From Caballeronia turbans (GTDB lineage Bacteria > Pseudomonadota > Gammaproteobacteria > Burkholderiales > Burkholderiaceae): a stretch of DNA of 64,000 bases. The stretch spans positions 1 through 64,000 of the forward strand of contig FCOD02000016.1 of the NCBI GenBank assembly GCA_001544655.2, written 5' to 3'. The translations under genes and the position numbers were made by a program. Each line of letters begins with the position of its first letter. Positions within the stretch are counted from its first letter, which is position 1. This document shows positions 30,087 through 39,440 of this stretch, piece after piece. Under the pieces are notes generated by a model. It worked only from the letters and a program-made list of their open reading frames with translations. It was not told the DNA's origin and did no database searches.

Positions 30087-30568
30087 TTCGAAAGTTCCTC
30101 GATCAACTGGTCGATCTTCTCGCGGCTCATGAAGCTGCACATGCGATGGTTGTTCACGAGCATCACAGGTGCGTCACCGCATGCGCCGAAGCACTCGCCT
30201 TCCTTCAGCGTGAACTTGCCGTCCGGGGTCGTCTCGCCGAAATCGATTCCAAGTTTCTGCTTGAGATACTCGGCAGCGCTGTCCGAACCGCCGTCCGGCC
30301 CGAGCTGGCAAGGCAGGTTCGTGCAGAGCGTGATCTTGTGCTTACCGACCGGCTTCAGCTCGTACATCGTGTAGAACGTGGCGACTTCCTGCACCGCGAC
30401 CGGCGGCATGCTCAGGTAATCGGCCACGAACTGCATGACTTCGGGCGAGAGCCAACCATGCTCTTCCTGAGCGACAGCGAGCGCCGCCATCACCGCCGAT
30501 TGCTTTTGCTCGGCGGGATACTTCGCGACCGCGCGATCGATTTCTTTCAGGCCTTCAGCTGAGATCAT
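30083..30568 (-). CDS. nuoE: NADH-quinone oxidoreductase subunit E
   Basis: 161 residues from the ATG at 30568 ([13 protein letters not shown]), the start used in related genomes; a TTG 21 bp upstream would add seven residues. The [2Fe-2S] N1a cysteines are in [10 protein letters not shown] (about 83-92) and CFGACGDAP (about 125-133). Thioredoxin-like fold, partner of NuoF. It is separated from nuoD by 151 bp, which hold a stem-loop followed by TTTT. Confidence 0.95.
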   Translation of the reverse strand: MISAEGLKEIDRAVAKYPAEQKQSAVMAALAVAQEEHGWLSPEVMQFVADYLSMPPVAVQEVATFYTMYELKPVGKHKITLCTNLPCQLGPDGGSDSAAEYLKQKLGIDFGETTPDGKFTLKEGECFGACGDAPVMLVNNHRMCSFMSREKIDQLIEELSK

Positions 30569-30602
30569 TTTCAGACACGACTCTTTCAATTCCTACCGAA
30601 CG

Positions 30603-30633
30603 AAAACCTGCCGCGCCCTTCGTGTTGCGGCAG
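30603..30633 (-). terminator. weak intra-operon stem-loop between nuoD and nuoE
   Basis: On the minus strand a 7-bp stem (CTGCCGC with GCGGCAG, loop 12 nt, 30608-30633) is followed by G and TTTT. It looks like a partial terminator or processing site within the nuo transcript that could lower expression of nuoE onward. The stem is short, so this is a tentative call. Confidence 0.4.
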
Positions 30634-30719
30634 ACCTGGCGTTCCTGCGGGTTCCTGTTATTGCTTTCGCGAATCCGGAACGGCGGCTCGACGAGCGCGC
30701 CGTGCAGGCGGCGATGAAA

Positions 30720-31973
30720 TCAGCGATCGATCTCGCCGAACACGATGTCTTGCGTACCGATGATCGTCACAGCGTCGGCGATCATGTGGCCGCGCGCCAT
30801 TTCGTCGAGCGATGCGAGGTGCGCATAGCCCGGCGCGCGAATCTTCAGGCGATACGGCTTGTTCGCGCCATCCGAAATCAGGTAGATGCCAAACTCGCCC
30901 TTCGGATGCTCGACCGCCGCGTACGTTTCGCCTTCCGGCACGTGGAAGCCTTCCGTGAAGAGCTTGAAATGGTGAATCAGCTCTTCCATGTTGCTCTTCA
31001 TGCCGACGCGCGAAGGCGGTGCAACCTTGTGATTATCGACCATCACAGGGCCGGGATTCTTGCGCAGCCACGCAATGCACTGTTTGGCGATGCGGGTCGA
31101 CTGGCGCATTTCTTCCACGCGCACGAGATAACGGTCGTAGCAATCGCCGTTCACGCCGACCGGGATATCGAAGTCGAGCTGGTCGTACACTTCGTACGGC
31201 TGCTTCTTGCGCAAGTCCCACTCGATGCCCGAGCCACGCAGCATTGCGCCGGAAAGACCCATCTGCAACGCGCGCTCCGGGCTGACCACGCCGATACCCA
31301 CGAGACGCTGCTTCCAGATGCGGTTGTCGGTGAGCAGCGTTTCGTACTCGTCGACACAACGCGGGAAACGATTGAAGAAGTCCTCGATGAAGTCGAGCAA
31401 CGAACCTTGACGGTTCTCGTTCATCTTGTCGAGCGCCTTCGCGTTGCGGATCTTGGATGCCTTGTATTGCGGCATTGCGTCCGGCAGATCGCGATAAACG
31501 CCACCCGGACGATAGTACGCCGCGTGCATGCGCGCGCCCGACACCGCCTCGTACACGTCCATCAGATCTTCGCGCTCGCGGAACGCGTAGAGGAAAACAG
31601 CCATCGCGCCGACGTCGAGCGCGTGCGAGCCGATCCACATCAGGTGGTTCAGCACGCGCGTAATTTCGTCGAACAGCACGCGAATGTACTTCGCGCGCAC
31701 CGGCACGTCGATGCCGAGCAGCTTTTCGATGGCGAGCACATAGCCGTGCTCGTTGACCATCATCGACACGTAGTCGAGGCGGTCCATGTAGGGCACGGAT
31801 TGGAGGAAGGTCTTCGTCTCGGCCAGCTTCTCGGTTGCGCGATGCAGCAGGCCGATGTGCGGGTCGGCGCGCTGGATCACTTCGCCGTCGAGTTCCAGCA
31901 CAAGACGCAGCACACCGTGCGCTGCCGGGTGCTGCGGGCCAAAGTTCAGCGTGTAATTCTTGATCTCTGCCAT
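30720..31973 (-). CDS. nuoD: NADH-quinone oxidoreductase subunit D
   Basis: 417 residues, the 49-kDa subunit, here a separate gene and not fused to nuoC as in E. coli. Landmarks are [20 protein letters not shown] (about 8-27) with the quinone-site His, [23 protein letters not shown], and DPVFGEIDR-like ending [10 protein letters not shown]. It is related to the large subunit of NiFe hydrogenases without the metal cysteines. It forms the quinone pocket with NuoB. It starts 9 bp after the nuoC stop. Confidence 0.97.
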   Translation of the reverse strand: MAEIKNYTLNFGPQHPAAHGVLRLVLELDGEVIQRADPHIGLLHRATEKLAETKTFLQSVPYMDRLDYVSMMVNEHGYVLAIEKLLGIDVPVRAKYIRVLFDEITRVLNHLMWIGSHALDVGAMAVFLYAFREREDLMDVYEAVSGARMHAAYYRPGGVYRDLPDAMPQYKASKIRNAKALDKMNENRQGSLLDFIEDFFNRFPRCVDEYETLLTDNRIWKQRLVGIGVVSPERALQMGLSGAMLRGSGIEWDLRKKQPYEVYDQLDFDIPVGVNGDCYDRYLVRVEEMRQSTRIAKQCIAWLRKNPGPVMVDNHKVAPPSRVGMKSNMEELIHHFKLFTEGFHVPEGETYAAVEHPKGEFGIYLISDGANKPYRLKIRAPGYAHLASLDEMARGHMIADAVTIIGTQDIVFGEIDR

Positions 31974-31982
31974 GGCGTTCTC

Positions 31983-32585
31983 TTAATGTTTCAGACCGCC
32001 ATAGCGATCTTCGCGGATCACGCGCGGCGTGATTTCGCGCGGTTCGATCGTCACGGGCTGATAGACCACGCGCTTCTCTTCCGGGTCGTAGCGCATTTCC
32101 ACATAGCCTGAGACCGGGAAGTCCTTGCGGAACGGATGGCCGATGAAGCCGTAGTCCGTGAGAATGCGGCGCAGGTCGGGATGGCCTTCGAACACGATGC
32201 CGTAGAGGTCGAACGCTTCACGCTCGTACCAGTTCGCCGACGTCCAGATATCGACTACCGAAGGCACGATGGGCACTTCGTCGTCCGGAGCGAACACGCG
32301 CACACGCACGCGCCAGTTGTTCGTGATCGAGAGAAGATGGCTGACGGCCGCGAAACGCGGACCGTCGTAGGCACCGTCACCATAGGTCGAATAGTCGACG
32401 CCGGCGAGATCCATGAGCTGCTCGAAGCGCAGCGACGGGTCATCGCGCAGCTGCTTGCAGACGTCCAGATAGTCGACCGCCTTGACGACGACCGTCACCT
32501 GACCCAGCGACTCCGTGATGCTCTGGAGACGGCCGCCAAACGCCGTCTCGAGGTTCGCTTTGAGGGTCTCGAGTTTGCTTGCCAT
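31983..32585 (-). CDS. nuoC: NADH-quinone oxidoreductase subunit C
   Basis: 200 residues, the 30-kDa subunit as a separate gene. It contains [25 protein letters not shown], and the family signature [20 protein letters not shown] (about 121-140) followed by [19 protein letters not shown]. No cofactor; a structural subunit of the peripheral arm. It starts 21 bp after nuoB. Confidence 0.97.
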   Translation of the reverse strand: MASKLETLKANLETAFGGRLQSITESLGQVTVVVKAVDYLDVCKQLRDDPSLRFEQLMDLAGVDYSTYGDGAYDGPRFAAVSHLLSITNNWRVRVRVFAPDDEVPIVPSVVDIWTSANWYEREAFDLYGIVFEGHPDLRRILTDYGFIGHPFRKDFPVSGYVEMRYDPEEKRVVYQPVTIEPREITPRVIREDRYGGLKH

Positions 32586-32606
32586 AGTTTGGGGAGACTC
32601 AGGCCC

Positions 32607-33086
32607 TTACTGACGGGCGATGGTGTTGGTGCGGCGAATCTTCGCCTGCAACTGGATCACGCCGTAGACCAGCGCTTCGGCGGTCGGAGGACAACCAGGA
32701 ACGTACACGTCGACCGGCACGATCCGGTCGCAACCGCGCACGACGGAATATGAATAGTGGTAATAGCCACCGCCGTTCGCGCACGAACCCATCGAGATGA
32801 CCCAGCGCGGCTCGGCCATCTGGTCGTACACCTTACGAAGCGCGGGCGCCATCTTGTTGCACAGCGTTCCGGCGACGATCATCACGTCGGACTGGCGCGG
32901 ACTTGGACGAAACACCACGCCGAAACGGTCCAGGTCGTAACGGGCAGCACCCGCGTGCATCATCTCGACCGCACAGCACGCGAGACCGAACGTCATCGGC
33001 CACAGGGAGCCAGTGCGCGTCCAGTTGATGAGCTTGTCAGCCGTAGTGGTGACAAAGCCTTCCTTCAAGACCCCTTCGATACTCAT
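32607..33086 (-). CDS. nuoB: NADH-quinone oxidoreductase subunit B
   Basis: 159 residues from the ATG at 33086 ([11 protein letters not shown]); the upstream in-frame extension has no family similarity. The N2 [4Fe-4S] cluster ligands are intact: the tandem CC in [10 protein letters not shown], Cys in MGSCANGGG and Cys in [11 protein letters not shown]. It passes electrons to quinone. The gap to nuoA is 61 bp, which is longer than most in the operon. Confidence 0.97.
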
Positions 33087-33147
33087 TTGTTTTCCACTCC
33101 AGATGAGCAGCCAGCCAAAGCCGCCCATGAATCCGGTGATCTAACTG

Positions 33148-33507
33148 TCATTCCCAGTCGAGTCCGCCCTTTCTCCAGATGTAGGCGAAACCGAGCAAAA
33201 ATTCGAGCAGAAAAATCATCATCGCGATGAAGCCGGGCCAGCCGATATCGCGCAGGGACACACCCCACGGGAACAGGAACGCCGTCTCAAGGTCGAAAAT
33301 GATGAAAAGAATCGCGACGAGATAGTAACGCACATCGAACTTCATACGCGCGTCTTCGAAGGCTTCGAAGCCGCACTCGTAAGGCGCGTTCTTCTCCGTG
33401 TCGGGCTTGTTCGGACCGAGGATCTTGCCGATGCTGACCAACGCAATACCTAAACCAAGGCCCACTAGAAGAAACAAGAAGACGGGGTAATAGGGTGCGA
33501 GGTTCAA
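33148..33507 (-). CDS. nuoA: NADH-quinone oxidoreductase subunit A
   Basis: 119 residues, three membrane segments. It opens [20 protein letters not shown], carries the conserved [20 protein letters not shown] loop (about 43-62, a cysteine-containing loop near the quinone site) and ends KGGLDWE. It starts with TTG (33505-33507) and is preceded by GAGGA 5 nt upstream, which fixes that start. First gene of the 14-gene nuo operon. The 214 bp upstream contain two inverted repeats and no obvious consensus promoter. Confidence 0.95.
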   Translation of the reverse strand: MNLAPYYPVFLFLLVGLGLGIALVSIGKILGPNKPDTEKNAPYECGFEAFEDARMKFDVRYYLVAILFIIFDLETAFLFPWGVSLRDIGWPGFIAMMIFLLEFLLGFAYIWRKGGLDWE

Positions 33508-33556
33508 GGCTATCCTCTGATCGGTAGATGTGGTCTGTTATTGATTGGGGCCTTCA

Positions 33557-33576
33557 GCCGGGACGGACCACCCGGC
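33557..33576. repeat. inverted repeat in the nuoA leader region
   Basis: GCCGGG (33557-33562) and CCCGGC (33571-33576) with an 8-nt loop, 50 bp upstream of the nuoA start. It may form a leader hairpin in the nuo mRNA; no T-run follows. Confidence 0.4.
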
Positions 33577-33677
33577 GGGAGAATTCACTTGGGACCGCTC
33601 ACGATATCAGCACACTGTGACAACCGCTTTGACGCTGTCGATGCTGCCGCGAAACCGTAAGGGTACTCCAGAAGTGA

Positions 33678-33713
33678 CAATGCCAGCCGAAGCGATGCAA
33701 GCGGCTGGCATTG
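33678..33713. repeat. perfect 12-bp inverted repeat after tRNA-Leu
   Basis: CAATGCCAGCCG (33678-33689) and CGGCTGGCATTG (33702-33713), loop 12 nt, 9 bp downstream of the tRNA-Leu 3' end on the minus strand. It probably ends or processes the secG-tRNA transcript; there is no T-run, so it is not a classical intrinsic terminator. Confidence 0.6.
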
Positions 33714-33721
33714 GATAACTT

Positions 33722-33806
33722 TGGTGCCGACGGCGAGACTCGAACTCGCACAGCTTTCGCCACTACCCCCTCAAGATAGCGTGTCTACCAATTTCACCAC
33801 GTCGGC
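33722..33806 (-). tRNA. tRNA-Leu (GAG)
   Basis: 85 nt with the 3' CCA encoded (complement at 33722-33724). The acceptor stem GCCGACG pairs with CGTCGGC. The anticodon stem is CTATC/GGTAG, with loop TTGAGGG giving anticodon GAG, which reads CTC and CTT. A long variable arm as expected for leucine tRNAs, and the T-arm GTTCGAGTC, are present. It lies between secG and nuoA on the same strand, a conserved position in Burkholderia. Confidence 0.95.
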
Positions 33807-33933
33807 ACTGTACTGCAATCCGGGAAAACTACTTCTAAATTGCCGCGAATCGCTTCAAGACTTGAATTATAACTGGGCCCTACGAATTGTTCAACGCACA
33901 AAATGCAAATTCTGCGAAAAATTCGTTCTGTCG

Positions 33934-34311
33934 TTATTTGGGCACGTCAGCGCCCGGCGCGGACGACGCGACAGGTGCAGAAGCCGGCGCGGAAGCCGCC
34001 GATGCCGCCGCCGCTGGAGCCGATGCCGGCACGGATGCGGCGCCACCGAGCACGCCGGCCGACGTTTGCGGCTTATAGCTGCCGAGATATGTCAGCGTCA
34101 GCGTCGTGATGAAGAAGACCGCGGCGAGAACAGCCGTGGTGCGCGACAAAAAGTTGGCCGAGCCCGTCGCACCGAACAGACTGCCCGATGCGCCACTGCC
34201 GAACGCCGCGCCCATGTCCGCGCCCTTGCCATGCTGAAGCAGCACGAGGCCAATAACGCCCAGCGCCGACAGCAACTGGACTACGATAATCAATGTCTTC
34301 AAATACAGCAT
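33934..34311 (-). CDS. secG: preprotein translocase subunit SecG
   Basis: 125 residues. Two membrane segments (LIIVVQLLSALGVIGLVLLQ and TTAVLAAVFFITTLTLTYL) are joined by the glycine-rich loop GKGADMGAAFGSGASGSLFG (about 29-48) typical of SecG. The last 45 residues are a low-complexity Ala/Ser/Pro tail (ASAPAAAASAASAPASAPV), common in beta-proteobacterial SecG. The protein supports SecYEG in moving proteins across the inner membrane. The gene follows tpiA by 88 bp. Confidence 0.95.
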   Translation of the reverse strand: MLYLKTLIIVVQLLSALGVIGLVLLQHGKGADMGAAFGSGASGSLFGATGSANFLSRTTAVLAAVFFITTLTLTYLGSYKPQTSAGVLGGAASVPASAPAAAASAASAPASAPVASSAPGADVPK

Positions 34312-34399
34312 TTCAACTCACCCGATCCCTGATGTTTCCGCGACACCTTCGTGTCGCACTATGCCCGTTCGCCTGCCCTGCCCGCCTGCCGTTCGACGC

Positions 34400-35173
34400 T
34401 CAATGCGTCACGGTTTGCGCCGCCCGGCAGATCGCCAGAAAATCCTTCGACTTCAACGACGCGCCGCCGATCAGCCCGCCGTCGATGTCCTTTTGCCCGA
34501 ACAGCTCTTCCGCGTTTTCAGGCTTTACGCTGCCGCCATACAAAAGCGGCACGTTTGCTACCGACGCACCCTTCTCCAGCAGCTTGCGACGCAGGAATGC
34601 GTGAACGTCCTGCGCCTGGCCGGGGCGCGCGGTCTTGCCCGTGCCGATTGCCCAGACCGGTTCGTACGCGACCACGATGCCCGCCGCCTGTTCTTCGGTC
34701 AGAATCTGCAGCACGGCTTCGAGCTGCGTACCGATGATCTGCTCGGTCGTACCCGCTTGCCGCTCTTCGAGCGTCTCGCCGACACAGACGATCGGCGTGA
34801 GTCCTGCTTCGATCGCGCGCTGAGCTTTCGACGCGACGAGTTCCGGACTTTCGCGATGATACGCACGTCGCTCCGAATGCCCGACGATTGCATACGTGAC
34901 GCCGAAGTCCGCCGCCATTTCCGCCGCGACTTCGCCGGTAAACGCGCCGCCCGCATGCGCCGACACGTCCTGAATGCCCCATTGCACGACCGAGCCGCTC
35001 AGAAGCGCCTGCGATTGTGCGAGATAAGGACACGGCACGCACACTCCGACGCGCACGCCCTTTTGCAAAGCCGATGCCCCTGCGGCGACTTCGGTCAGCA
35101 AGGTCGCGTTGTCACCGATGCGACCGTGCATCTTCCAGTTGCCCACCACCAGTTTCGCTCGTTCTCTGGACAT
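34400..35173 (-). CDS. tpiA: triose-phosphate isomerase
   Basis: 257 residues from the ATG at 35173 (MSRERAKLVVGNWKMHG); an ATG 12 bp upstream is an alternative. Active-site residues are visible: Lys in GNWKMHG (residue 14), His in IVGHSERR, and Glu in VVAYEPVWAIGTGKTA. The phosphate loop LLYGGSVKPEN is followed by GGLIGGASL. It interconverts glyceraldehyde 3-phosphate and dihydroxyacetone phosphate in the cytosol. A good promoter lies about 90 bp upstream. Confidence 0.96.
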   Translation of the reverse strand: MSRERAKLVVGNWKMHGRIGDNATLLTEVAAGASALQKGVRVGVCVPCPYLAQSQALLSGSVVQWGIQDVSAHAGGAFTGEVAAEMAADFGVTYAIVGHSERRAYHRESPELVASKAQRAIEAGLTPIVCVGETLEERQAGTTEQIIGTQLEAVLQILTEEQAAGIVVAYEPVWAIGTGKTARPGQAQDVHAFLRRKLLEKGASVANVPLLYGGSVKPENAEELFGQKDIDGGLIGGASLKSKDFLAICRAAQTVTH

Positions 35174-35261
35174 ATGTCTCGTCATTCGGCGGCGGCTTGC
35201 AAGAGCCGCCCTGTTATAAAAATGAACCGCCACGAACCGCAAACTGCTTGCAAAACAGGCG

Positions 35262-35291
35262 ATTTTACTGTGTTACGACGAAACCGGTCAA
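35262..35291 (-). promoter_or_regulatory. sigma-70 promoter for tpiA
   Basis: Minus strand: -35 TTGACC (35286-35291), 18-bp spacer, -10 TAAAAT (35262-35267). The predicted start is near 35255, about 80 nt before the tpiA ATG. Confidence 0.6.
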
Positions 35292-35340
35292 ACCGCAAAA
35301 GCGCGCCGCAACGTGAAACGCTGCAAGCCGGATGAAAACG

Positions 35341-36357
35341 TCACGCGTCCTCACGCCAGTCGAGCACGATCTTGCCGACGTGCGTGCTGCTTTCCATCAA
35401 CGTATGCGCGGCGGCGGCATCGTGCGCCGGGAAAACCTGGTGGATCACCGGCTTGATGCGTCCCGCCTCGATTTCCGGCCAGACGCGCTCTTTCAGTTTC
35501 GCCGCGAGCTTCGCCTTGAACGCGACGGGACGCGGACGCAAGGTTGAGCCGGTGATGACGAGGCGCCGGCGCAGCACGTCGTTCAGGTTGATCTCCGCCT
35601 TGGCGCCGCCCAGCAGCGCGATCACGCAGATGCGCCCGCCGTCCGCGAGCGCCTTGAGTTCGCGCGGCAGATAGTCGCCGGCGACCATGTCCAGAATCAC
35701 GTCGACGCCGCGGTCATTCGTCAGCGACTTCACCACTTCGACGAAATCTTCCGTCTTATAGTTGATCGCGCGCTCCGCACCGAGCGCTTCGCACGCGCGG
35801 CATTTTTCGTCGGTGCCGGCCGTGGCGAACACGCGAAAGCCGAGCGCCTTCGCGATCTGGATTGCCGTCACACCGATGCCGCTCGATCCGCCCTGCACGA
35901 GCAGCGTTTCTTCCGCGCCGTTCTCACCCGCGCCCAACTGAGCGCGCTCGAACACGTTGCTCCAGACCGTGAAGAACGTCTCCGGCAACGATGCCGCTTC
36001 GATCTCCGACAGGCCCTTCGGCACCGGCAGACATTGCTCGAGCGGGGCGACCGCATACTCGGCATATCCGCCGCCCGCGAGCAACGCGCACACGCGATCG
36101 CCTTTTTTCAGACCAAACGGGTTGTGCTTGGGATCGAAATCGCCATCGACGATTTCACCGGCCACCTCGAGCCCCGGCAGATCCGAAGCGCCGGGCGGCG
36201 GCGCGTAGGCGCCCTTCCGCTGAAACACGTCCGGCCGGTTCACGCCGGAAGCGGCCACCTTGATCAAGACTTCGCACTTGCCTGGCGCAGGCGTCGGACG
36301 TTCGCCCAGTTTCAGGACGTCGGGTGCGCCAAACTCGGTGATTTCGATGGCCTTCAT
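35341..36357 (-). CDS. NAD(P)H-quinone oxidoreductase (PIG3/QOR family)
   Basis: 338 residues, zinc-free medium-chain dehydrogenase. The N-terminal GroES-like domain has SGVNRPDVFQRKGAYAPPPG (about 37-56) and GLEVAGEIV. The Rossmann part carries LLVQGGSSGIGVTAIQIAKALG (quoted in part, about 152-172) and GSTLRPRPVAFKA. This is the PIG3-type quinone oxidoreductase family, which reduces quinones with NADPH and is linked to redox stress. The gene lies after the pnp terminator; the gap contains paired GACGCGTC palindromes that may be an operator. Confidence 0.88.
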   Translation of the reverse strand: MKAIEITEFGAPDVLKLGERPTPAPGKCEVLIKVAASGVNRPDVFQRKGAYAPPPGASDLPGLEVAGEIVDGDFDPKHNPFGLKKGDRVCALLAGGGYAEYAVAPLEQCLPVPKGLSEIEAASLPETFFTVWSNVFERAQLGAGENGAEETLLVQGGSSGIGVTAIQIAKALGFRVFATAGTDEKCRACEALGAERAINYKTEDFVEVVKSLTNDRGVDVILDMVAGDYLPRELKALADGGRICVIALLGGAKAEINLNDVLRRRLVITGSTLRPRPVAFKAKLAAKLKERVWPEIEAGRIKPVIHQVFPAHDAAAAHTLMESSTHVGKIVLDWREDA

Positions 36358-36454
36358 ATCCTCTCCCTGTGACGACCGGAGTCAGTGTGCATTCGGACCG
36401 GATGGCACTGCGCGCGCCTGACGCAATTACGCTCCACACTGCCATCGAGTCCGA

Positions 36455-36490
36455 TGACGCGTCGGACAATGCATAGCATCCGACGCGTCA
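36455..36490. promoter_or_regulatory. paired GACGCGTC palindromes, operator-like
   Basis: A perfect 12-bp inverted repeat (TGACGCGTCGGA 36455-36466, TCCGACGCGTCA 36479-36490). Each arm holds the self-complementary octamer GACGCGTC, with centres 26 bp apart, about 100 bp upstream of the quinone oxidoreductase start. Two palindromes with this spacing fit a dimeric regulator binding in tandem; no T-run, so not a terminator. Confidence 0.45.
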
Positions 36491-36495
36491 TACAT

Positions 36496-36528
36496 GAAAA
36501 CGGCCGGCTCGCATCAGCGGCCGGCCGT
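36496..36528 (-). terminator. intrinsic terminator after pnp
   Basis: Minus strand: stem ACGGCCGGC (36520-36528) with GCCGGCCGT (36500-36508), loop 11 nt, followed by TTT. It begins 16 nt after the pnp stop. Confidence 0.75.
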
Positions 36529-36543
36529 CTACACATTACCGCA

Positions 36544-38667
36544 TTACTGCTGCGGGTGCGTGGGCTCTACCTGTTGCGCCGCTTCGTTCAGAAGCGCCTT
36601 CGCCGACAGACGCACACGACCCTTTTCGTCCGTCTGGATGACCTTGACCTTCACGATCTGGCCTTCCTTCAGATAGTCGTTGATGTCCTTCACGCGCTCG
36701 TTGACGATCTCCGAGATGTGCAGCAAACCGTCCTTGCCCGGCAGGATGTTCACGATGGCGCCGAAGTCGAGCAGCTTGAGCACCGGGCCTTCGTAGACCT
36801 GGCCGACTTCCACTTCGGCCGTGATGTTCTCGATGCGCTTCTTCGCGTCGGCCATGCCTTCCGCGCTCGTGCTCGCGATCGTCACGACGCCGTCGTCCGA
36901 AATGTCGATGGTCGTGCCCGTCTCTTCCGTCAGCGCGCGGATCACCGAGCCGCCCTTGCCGATCACGTCCCGGATCTTCTCCGGATTGATCTTGATGGTG
37001 ATCATGCGCGGCGCGTAGTCGGACAGTTCCGTGTTCGTGTGCGGTACCGCGGCCGTCATCTTGCCGAGGATGTGCATGCGGCCTTCCTTCGCCTGCGCGA
37101 GCGCGACCTGCATGATTTCCTTCGTGATGCCCTGGATCTTGATGTCCATCTGCAGCGCGGTCACGCCTTGCGCCGTGCCGGCCACCTTGAAGTCCATGTC
37201 GCCGAGGTGATCTTCGTCGCCGAGGATGTCGGTCAGAACCGCGAATTTGTTGCCTTCGAGGATCAGGCCCATCGCGATGCCCGCGACGTGCGCCTTCATC
37301 GGCACGCCGGCGTCCATCAGCGCGAGGCAGCCGCCGCAGACCGAAGCCATCGACGACGAACCGTTCGATTCCGTGATTTCCGACACGACGCGGATCGAGT
37401 AGCCGAATTCATCGGCGCTCGGCAGGCACGCGACCAGCGCGCGCTTGGCCAGTCGGCCGTGACCGATTTCACGGCGCTTCGGCGAACCGACGCGGCCGGT
37501 CTCGCCCGTTGCGAACGGGGGCATGTTGTAGTGGAGCATGAAGCGCTCACGGTATTCGCCTTCGAGCGCGTCGATGTTCTGCTCATCGCCCTTGGTGCCG
37601 AGCGTCGCGACGACGAGCGCCTGCGTTTCGCCGCGCGTGAAGAGCGCCGAACCGTGCGTGCGCGGCAATACGCCCGTGCGGATTTCGATCGGACGCACCG
37701 TGCGCGTGTCACGGCCGTCGATGCGCGGCTCGCCGTTCAGGATCTGCGAGCGGACGATCTTCGCTTCGATATCGAACAACACGTTGCCGATGGTTGCAGC
37801 ATCGGCCGCCACGGCTTCCTCGGCGAGCTTCGCCGAAGTCGCCGCGTACACTTCCTTCAGCTTGGCGGAACGCGCCTGCTTGTTGCGCAACTGGTAAGCC
37901 GCTTCGAGTTCCGGCTTGGCGATTTCCGTGACGCGCGAAATGAGCGCTTCGTTCTTCGGCGCCGGCTGCCAGTCCCACTCGGGCTTGCCGCCCTCGCGAA
38001 CGAGTTCATGAATTGCGTCGATGGCCGTCTGCATCTGCTCGTGGCCGAACACGACCGCGCCGAGCATCACTTCTTCGGAGAGTTGCTGCGCTTCCGATTC
38101 CACCATCAGCACCGCGCGCTCCGTGCCGGCGACGACGAGATCGAGCGCCGATTCCTTCATTTGCGGGCGCGTGGGGTTAAGCACGTACTCATTGTTGATG
38201 TACGCGACGCGCGCGGCACCGACCGGACCGTTGAACGGCAAGCCCGACACGGCGAGCGCCGCCGATGCGCCGATCAGCGCGGGAATATCCGCCGGGACGT
38301 CCGGGTTCAGCGACAGGACGTGGATGACGACCTGCACTTCGTTATAGAAGCCTTCCGGGAAGAGAGGACGCAGCGGACGGTCGATCAGGCGCGAGATCAG
38401 CGTCTCGCCTTCCGACGGGCGGCCTTCGCGGCGGAAGAAGCCACCGGGGATCTTGCCTGCGGCGTAGGTCTTTTCGAGGTAATCGACAGTCAGCGGGAAA
38501 AAGTCCTGGCCCGGCTTGGCGGTCTTCGCGCCGACGACGGTCGCGAGCACGACGGTGTCTTCGACATCGACGATCACCGCGCCGCTTGCCTGACGGGCGA
38601 TTTCACCCGTTTCCAGGCGGACATTGTGTTGTCCCCACTTAAATTCTTTGACGATTTTATTGAACAT
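36544..38667 (-). CDS. pnp: polyribonucleotide nucleotidyltransferase (PNPase)
   Basis: 707 residues from the ATG at 38667, which has AAGGAG 6 nt upstream; the frame is open further but the extra sequence is the non-coding leader. Two RNase PH-like domains ([20 protein letters not shown] at the start, and the second from about 310 with [13 protein letters not shown]) flank a helical domain. Then a KH domain ([19 protein letters not shown], about 562-580) and a C-terminal S1 domain ([20 protein letters not shown], about 625-644). It degrades RNA by phosphorolysis in the degradosome. rpsO is upstream on the same strand; the leader contains a long stem-loop. Confidence 0.97.
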   Translation of the reverse strand: MFNKIVKEFKWGQHNVRLETGEIARQASGAVIVDVEDTVVLATVVGAKTAKPGQDFFPLTVDYLEKTYAAGKIPGGFFRREGRPSEGETLISRLIDRPLRPLFPEGFYNEVQVVIHVLSLNPDVPADIPALIGASAALAVSGLPFNGPVGAARVAYINNEYVLNPTRPQMKESALDLVVAGTERAVLMVESEAQQLSEEVMLGAVVFGHEQMQTAIDAIHELVREGGKPEWDWQPAPKNEALISRVTEIAKPELEAAYQLRNKQARSAKLKEVYAATSAKLAEEAVAADAATIGNVLFDIEAKIVRSQILNGEPRIDGRDTRTVRPIEIRTGVLPRTHGSALFTRGETQALVVATLGTKGDEQNIDALEGEYRERFMLHYNMPPFATGETGRVGSPKRREIGHGRLAKRALVACLPSADEFGYSIRVVSEITESNGSSSMASVCGGCLALMDAGVPMKAHVAGIAMGLILEGNKFAVLTDILGDEDHLGDMDFKVAGTAQGVTALQMDIKIQGITKEIMQVALAQAKEGRMHILGKMTAAVPHTNTELSDYAPRMITIKINPEKIRDVIGKGGSVIRALTEETGTTIDISDDGVVTIASTSAEGMADAKKRIENITAEVEVGQVYEGPVLKLLDFGAIVNILPGKDGLLHISEIVNERVKDINDYLKEGQIVKVKVIQTDEKGRVRLSAKALLNEAAQQVEPTHPQQ

Positions 38668-38750
38668 TGTCACTCCTTCTAGTTGCGCCGCGCCGGCTGT
38701 CGGGCGCTGGCTGGAGCGGTCGCGAGCCACGCTTGGGAGGTGTGTTATGC

Positions 38751-38802
38751 CATTCCAGCGCGGCGCCTGGCCGGATGTGCGCGCAGGCGCCGCGCTGGAA
38801 TG
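38751..38802. repeat. perfect 19-bp inverted repeat in the pnp leader
   Basis: CATTCCAGCGCGGCGCCTG (38751-38769) and its exact complement (38784-38802), loop 14 nt, 84-135 bp upstream of the pnp start. In the RNA this is a long double-stranded stem, the kind of substrate RNase III cuts in the E. coli pnp leader. A REP-like repeat is the alternative reading. A second smaller perfect hairpin (CCGGATG arms, 38841-38857) lies next to it. Confidence 0.75.
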
Positions 38803-38943
38803 ACACAAAGCTCTGCCGCGAGGCCGGACCGGGTGTCGAACCGGATGATGCATCCGGGTAAAGCCATGAACTGCCGAATTACCTACTACGACGGGTCGAT
38901 CGATGAAAAATGCGATCAGGCACCGCTTCACGGCCGGAACGTA

Positions 38944-38985
38944 TAAAAACAAAGTGCCTGTATCAGCGGACTGACACAGGCACTT
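38944..38985 (-). terminator. intrinsic terminator/attenuator between rpsO and pnp
   Basis: Minus strand: 15-bp stem (38971-38985 with 38952-38966) whose one mismatch in DNA becomes a G-U pair in RNA, a 4-nt loop, and then TTGTTTTTA. It lies 28 nt after the rpsO stop. Some transcripts must pass it, or pnp needs its own promoter in the 346-bp gap, since no other gene is there. Confidence 0.85.
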
Positions 38986-39013
38986 CGTTCTAACGGCGGC
39001 CGTTTGACGCCAA

Positions 39014-39283
39014 TTACTTGCGCAGACCCAGCTTCTCGATCAACGAGCGGTAACGATCCGCATCCTTGCCCTTCAGGTAGTCGAGCAGCTTGCGACGGCG
39101 GCTCACCATGCGCAGCAGACCGCGGCGGCTGTGATGATCCTTCGAGTGCGACTTGAAGTGGAGGGTGAGTTCGTTGATGCGGCTCGTGAGAAGTGCAACT
39201 TGCACTTCGGGGGAGCCGGTGTCGTTGGCGCCGCGCGCATATTCTGCGACGATGTCGGACTTCTTGATTTCTGCTACGGACAT
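39014..39283 (-). CDS. rpsO: 30S ribosomal protein S15
   Basis: 89 residues, exact family length. It carries [17 protein letters not shown] (about 20-36), [19 protein letters not shown] (about 39-57) and [11 protein letters not shown], the residues that bind 16S rRNA and bridge to 23S. S15 is known to repress its own mRNA in several bacteria; the about 97-nt leader here (39284-39380) could hold such a site. It is followed by a terminator and then pnp, the conserved rpsO-pnp order. Confidence 0.98.
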   Translation of the reverse strand: MSVAEIKKSDIVAEYARGANDTGSPEVQVALLTSRINELTLHFKSHSKDHHSRRGLLRMVSRRRKLLDYLKGKDADRYRSLIEKLGLRK

Positions 39284-39386
39284 TTGCTTTTCCTTTGATA
39301 CAGACAGGCGGTCACGGAAGAAAGGCCGTGCCGTGGGTTTGCCAATTTCGGATATCGGCTCGGTCGAAACCGGAGACGAAGCGCAG

Positions 39387-39395
39387 AGTATAGCA
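39387..39395 (-). promoter_or_regulatory. extended -10 promoter for rpsO
   Basis: Minus strand: TGCTATACT, a TATACT hexamer (39387-39392) with the TGn extension; the -35 region is weak. The predicted start near 39380 gives a leader of about 97 nt. Confidence 0.5.
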
Positions 39396-39440
39396 TACGG
39401 CCCGCCGCCCGAGGCACGGTTCCGACAGGCACCGACGACC

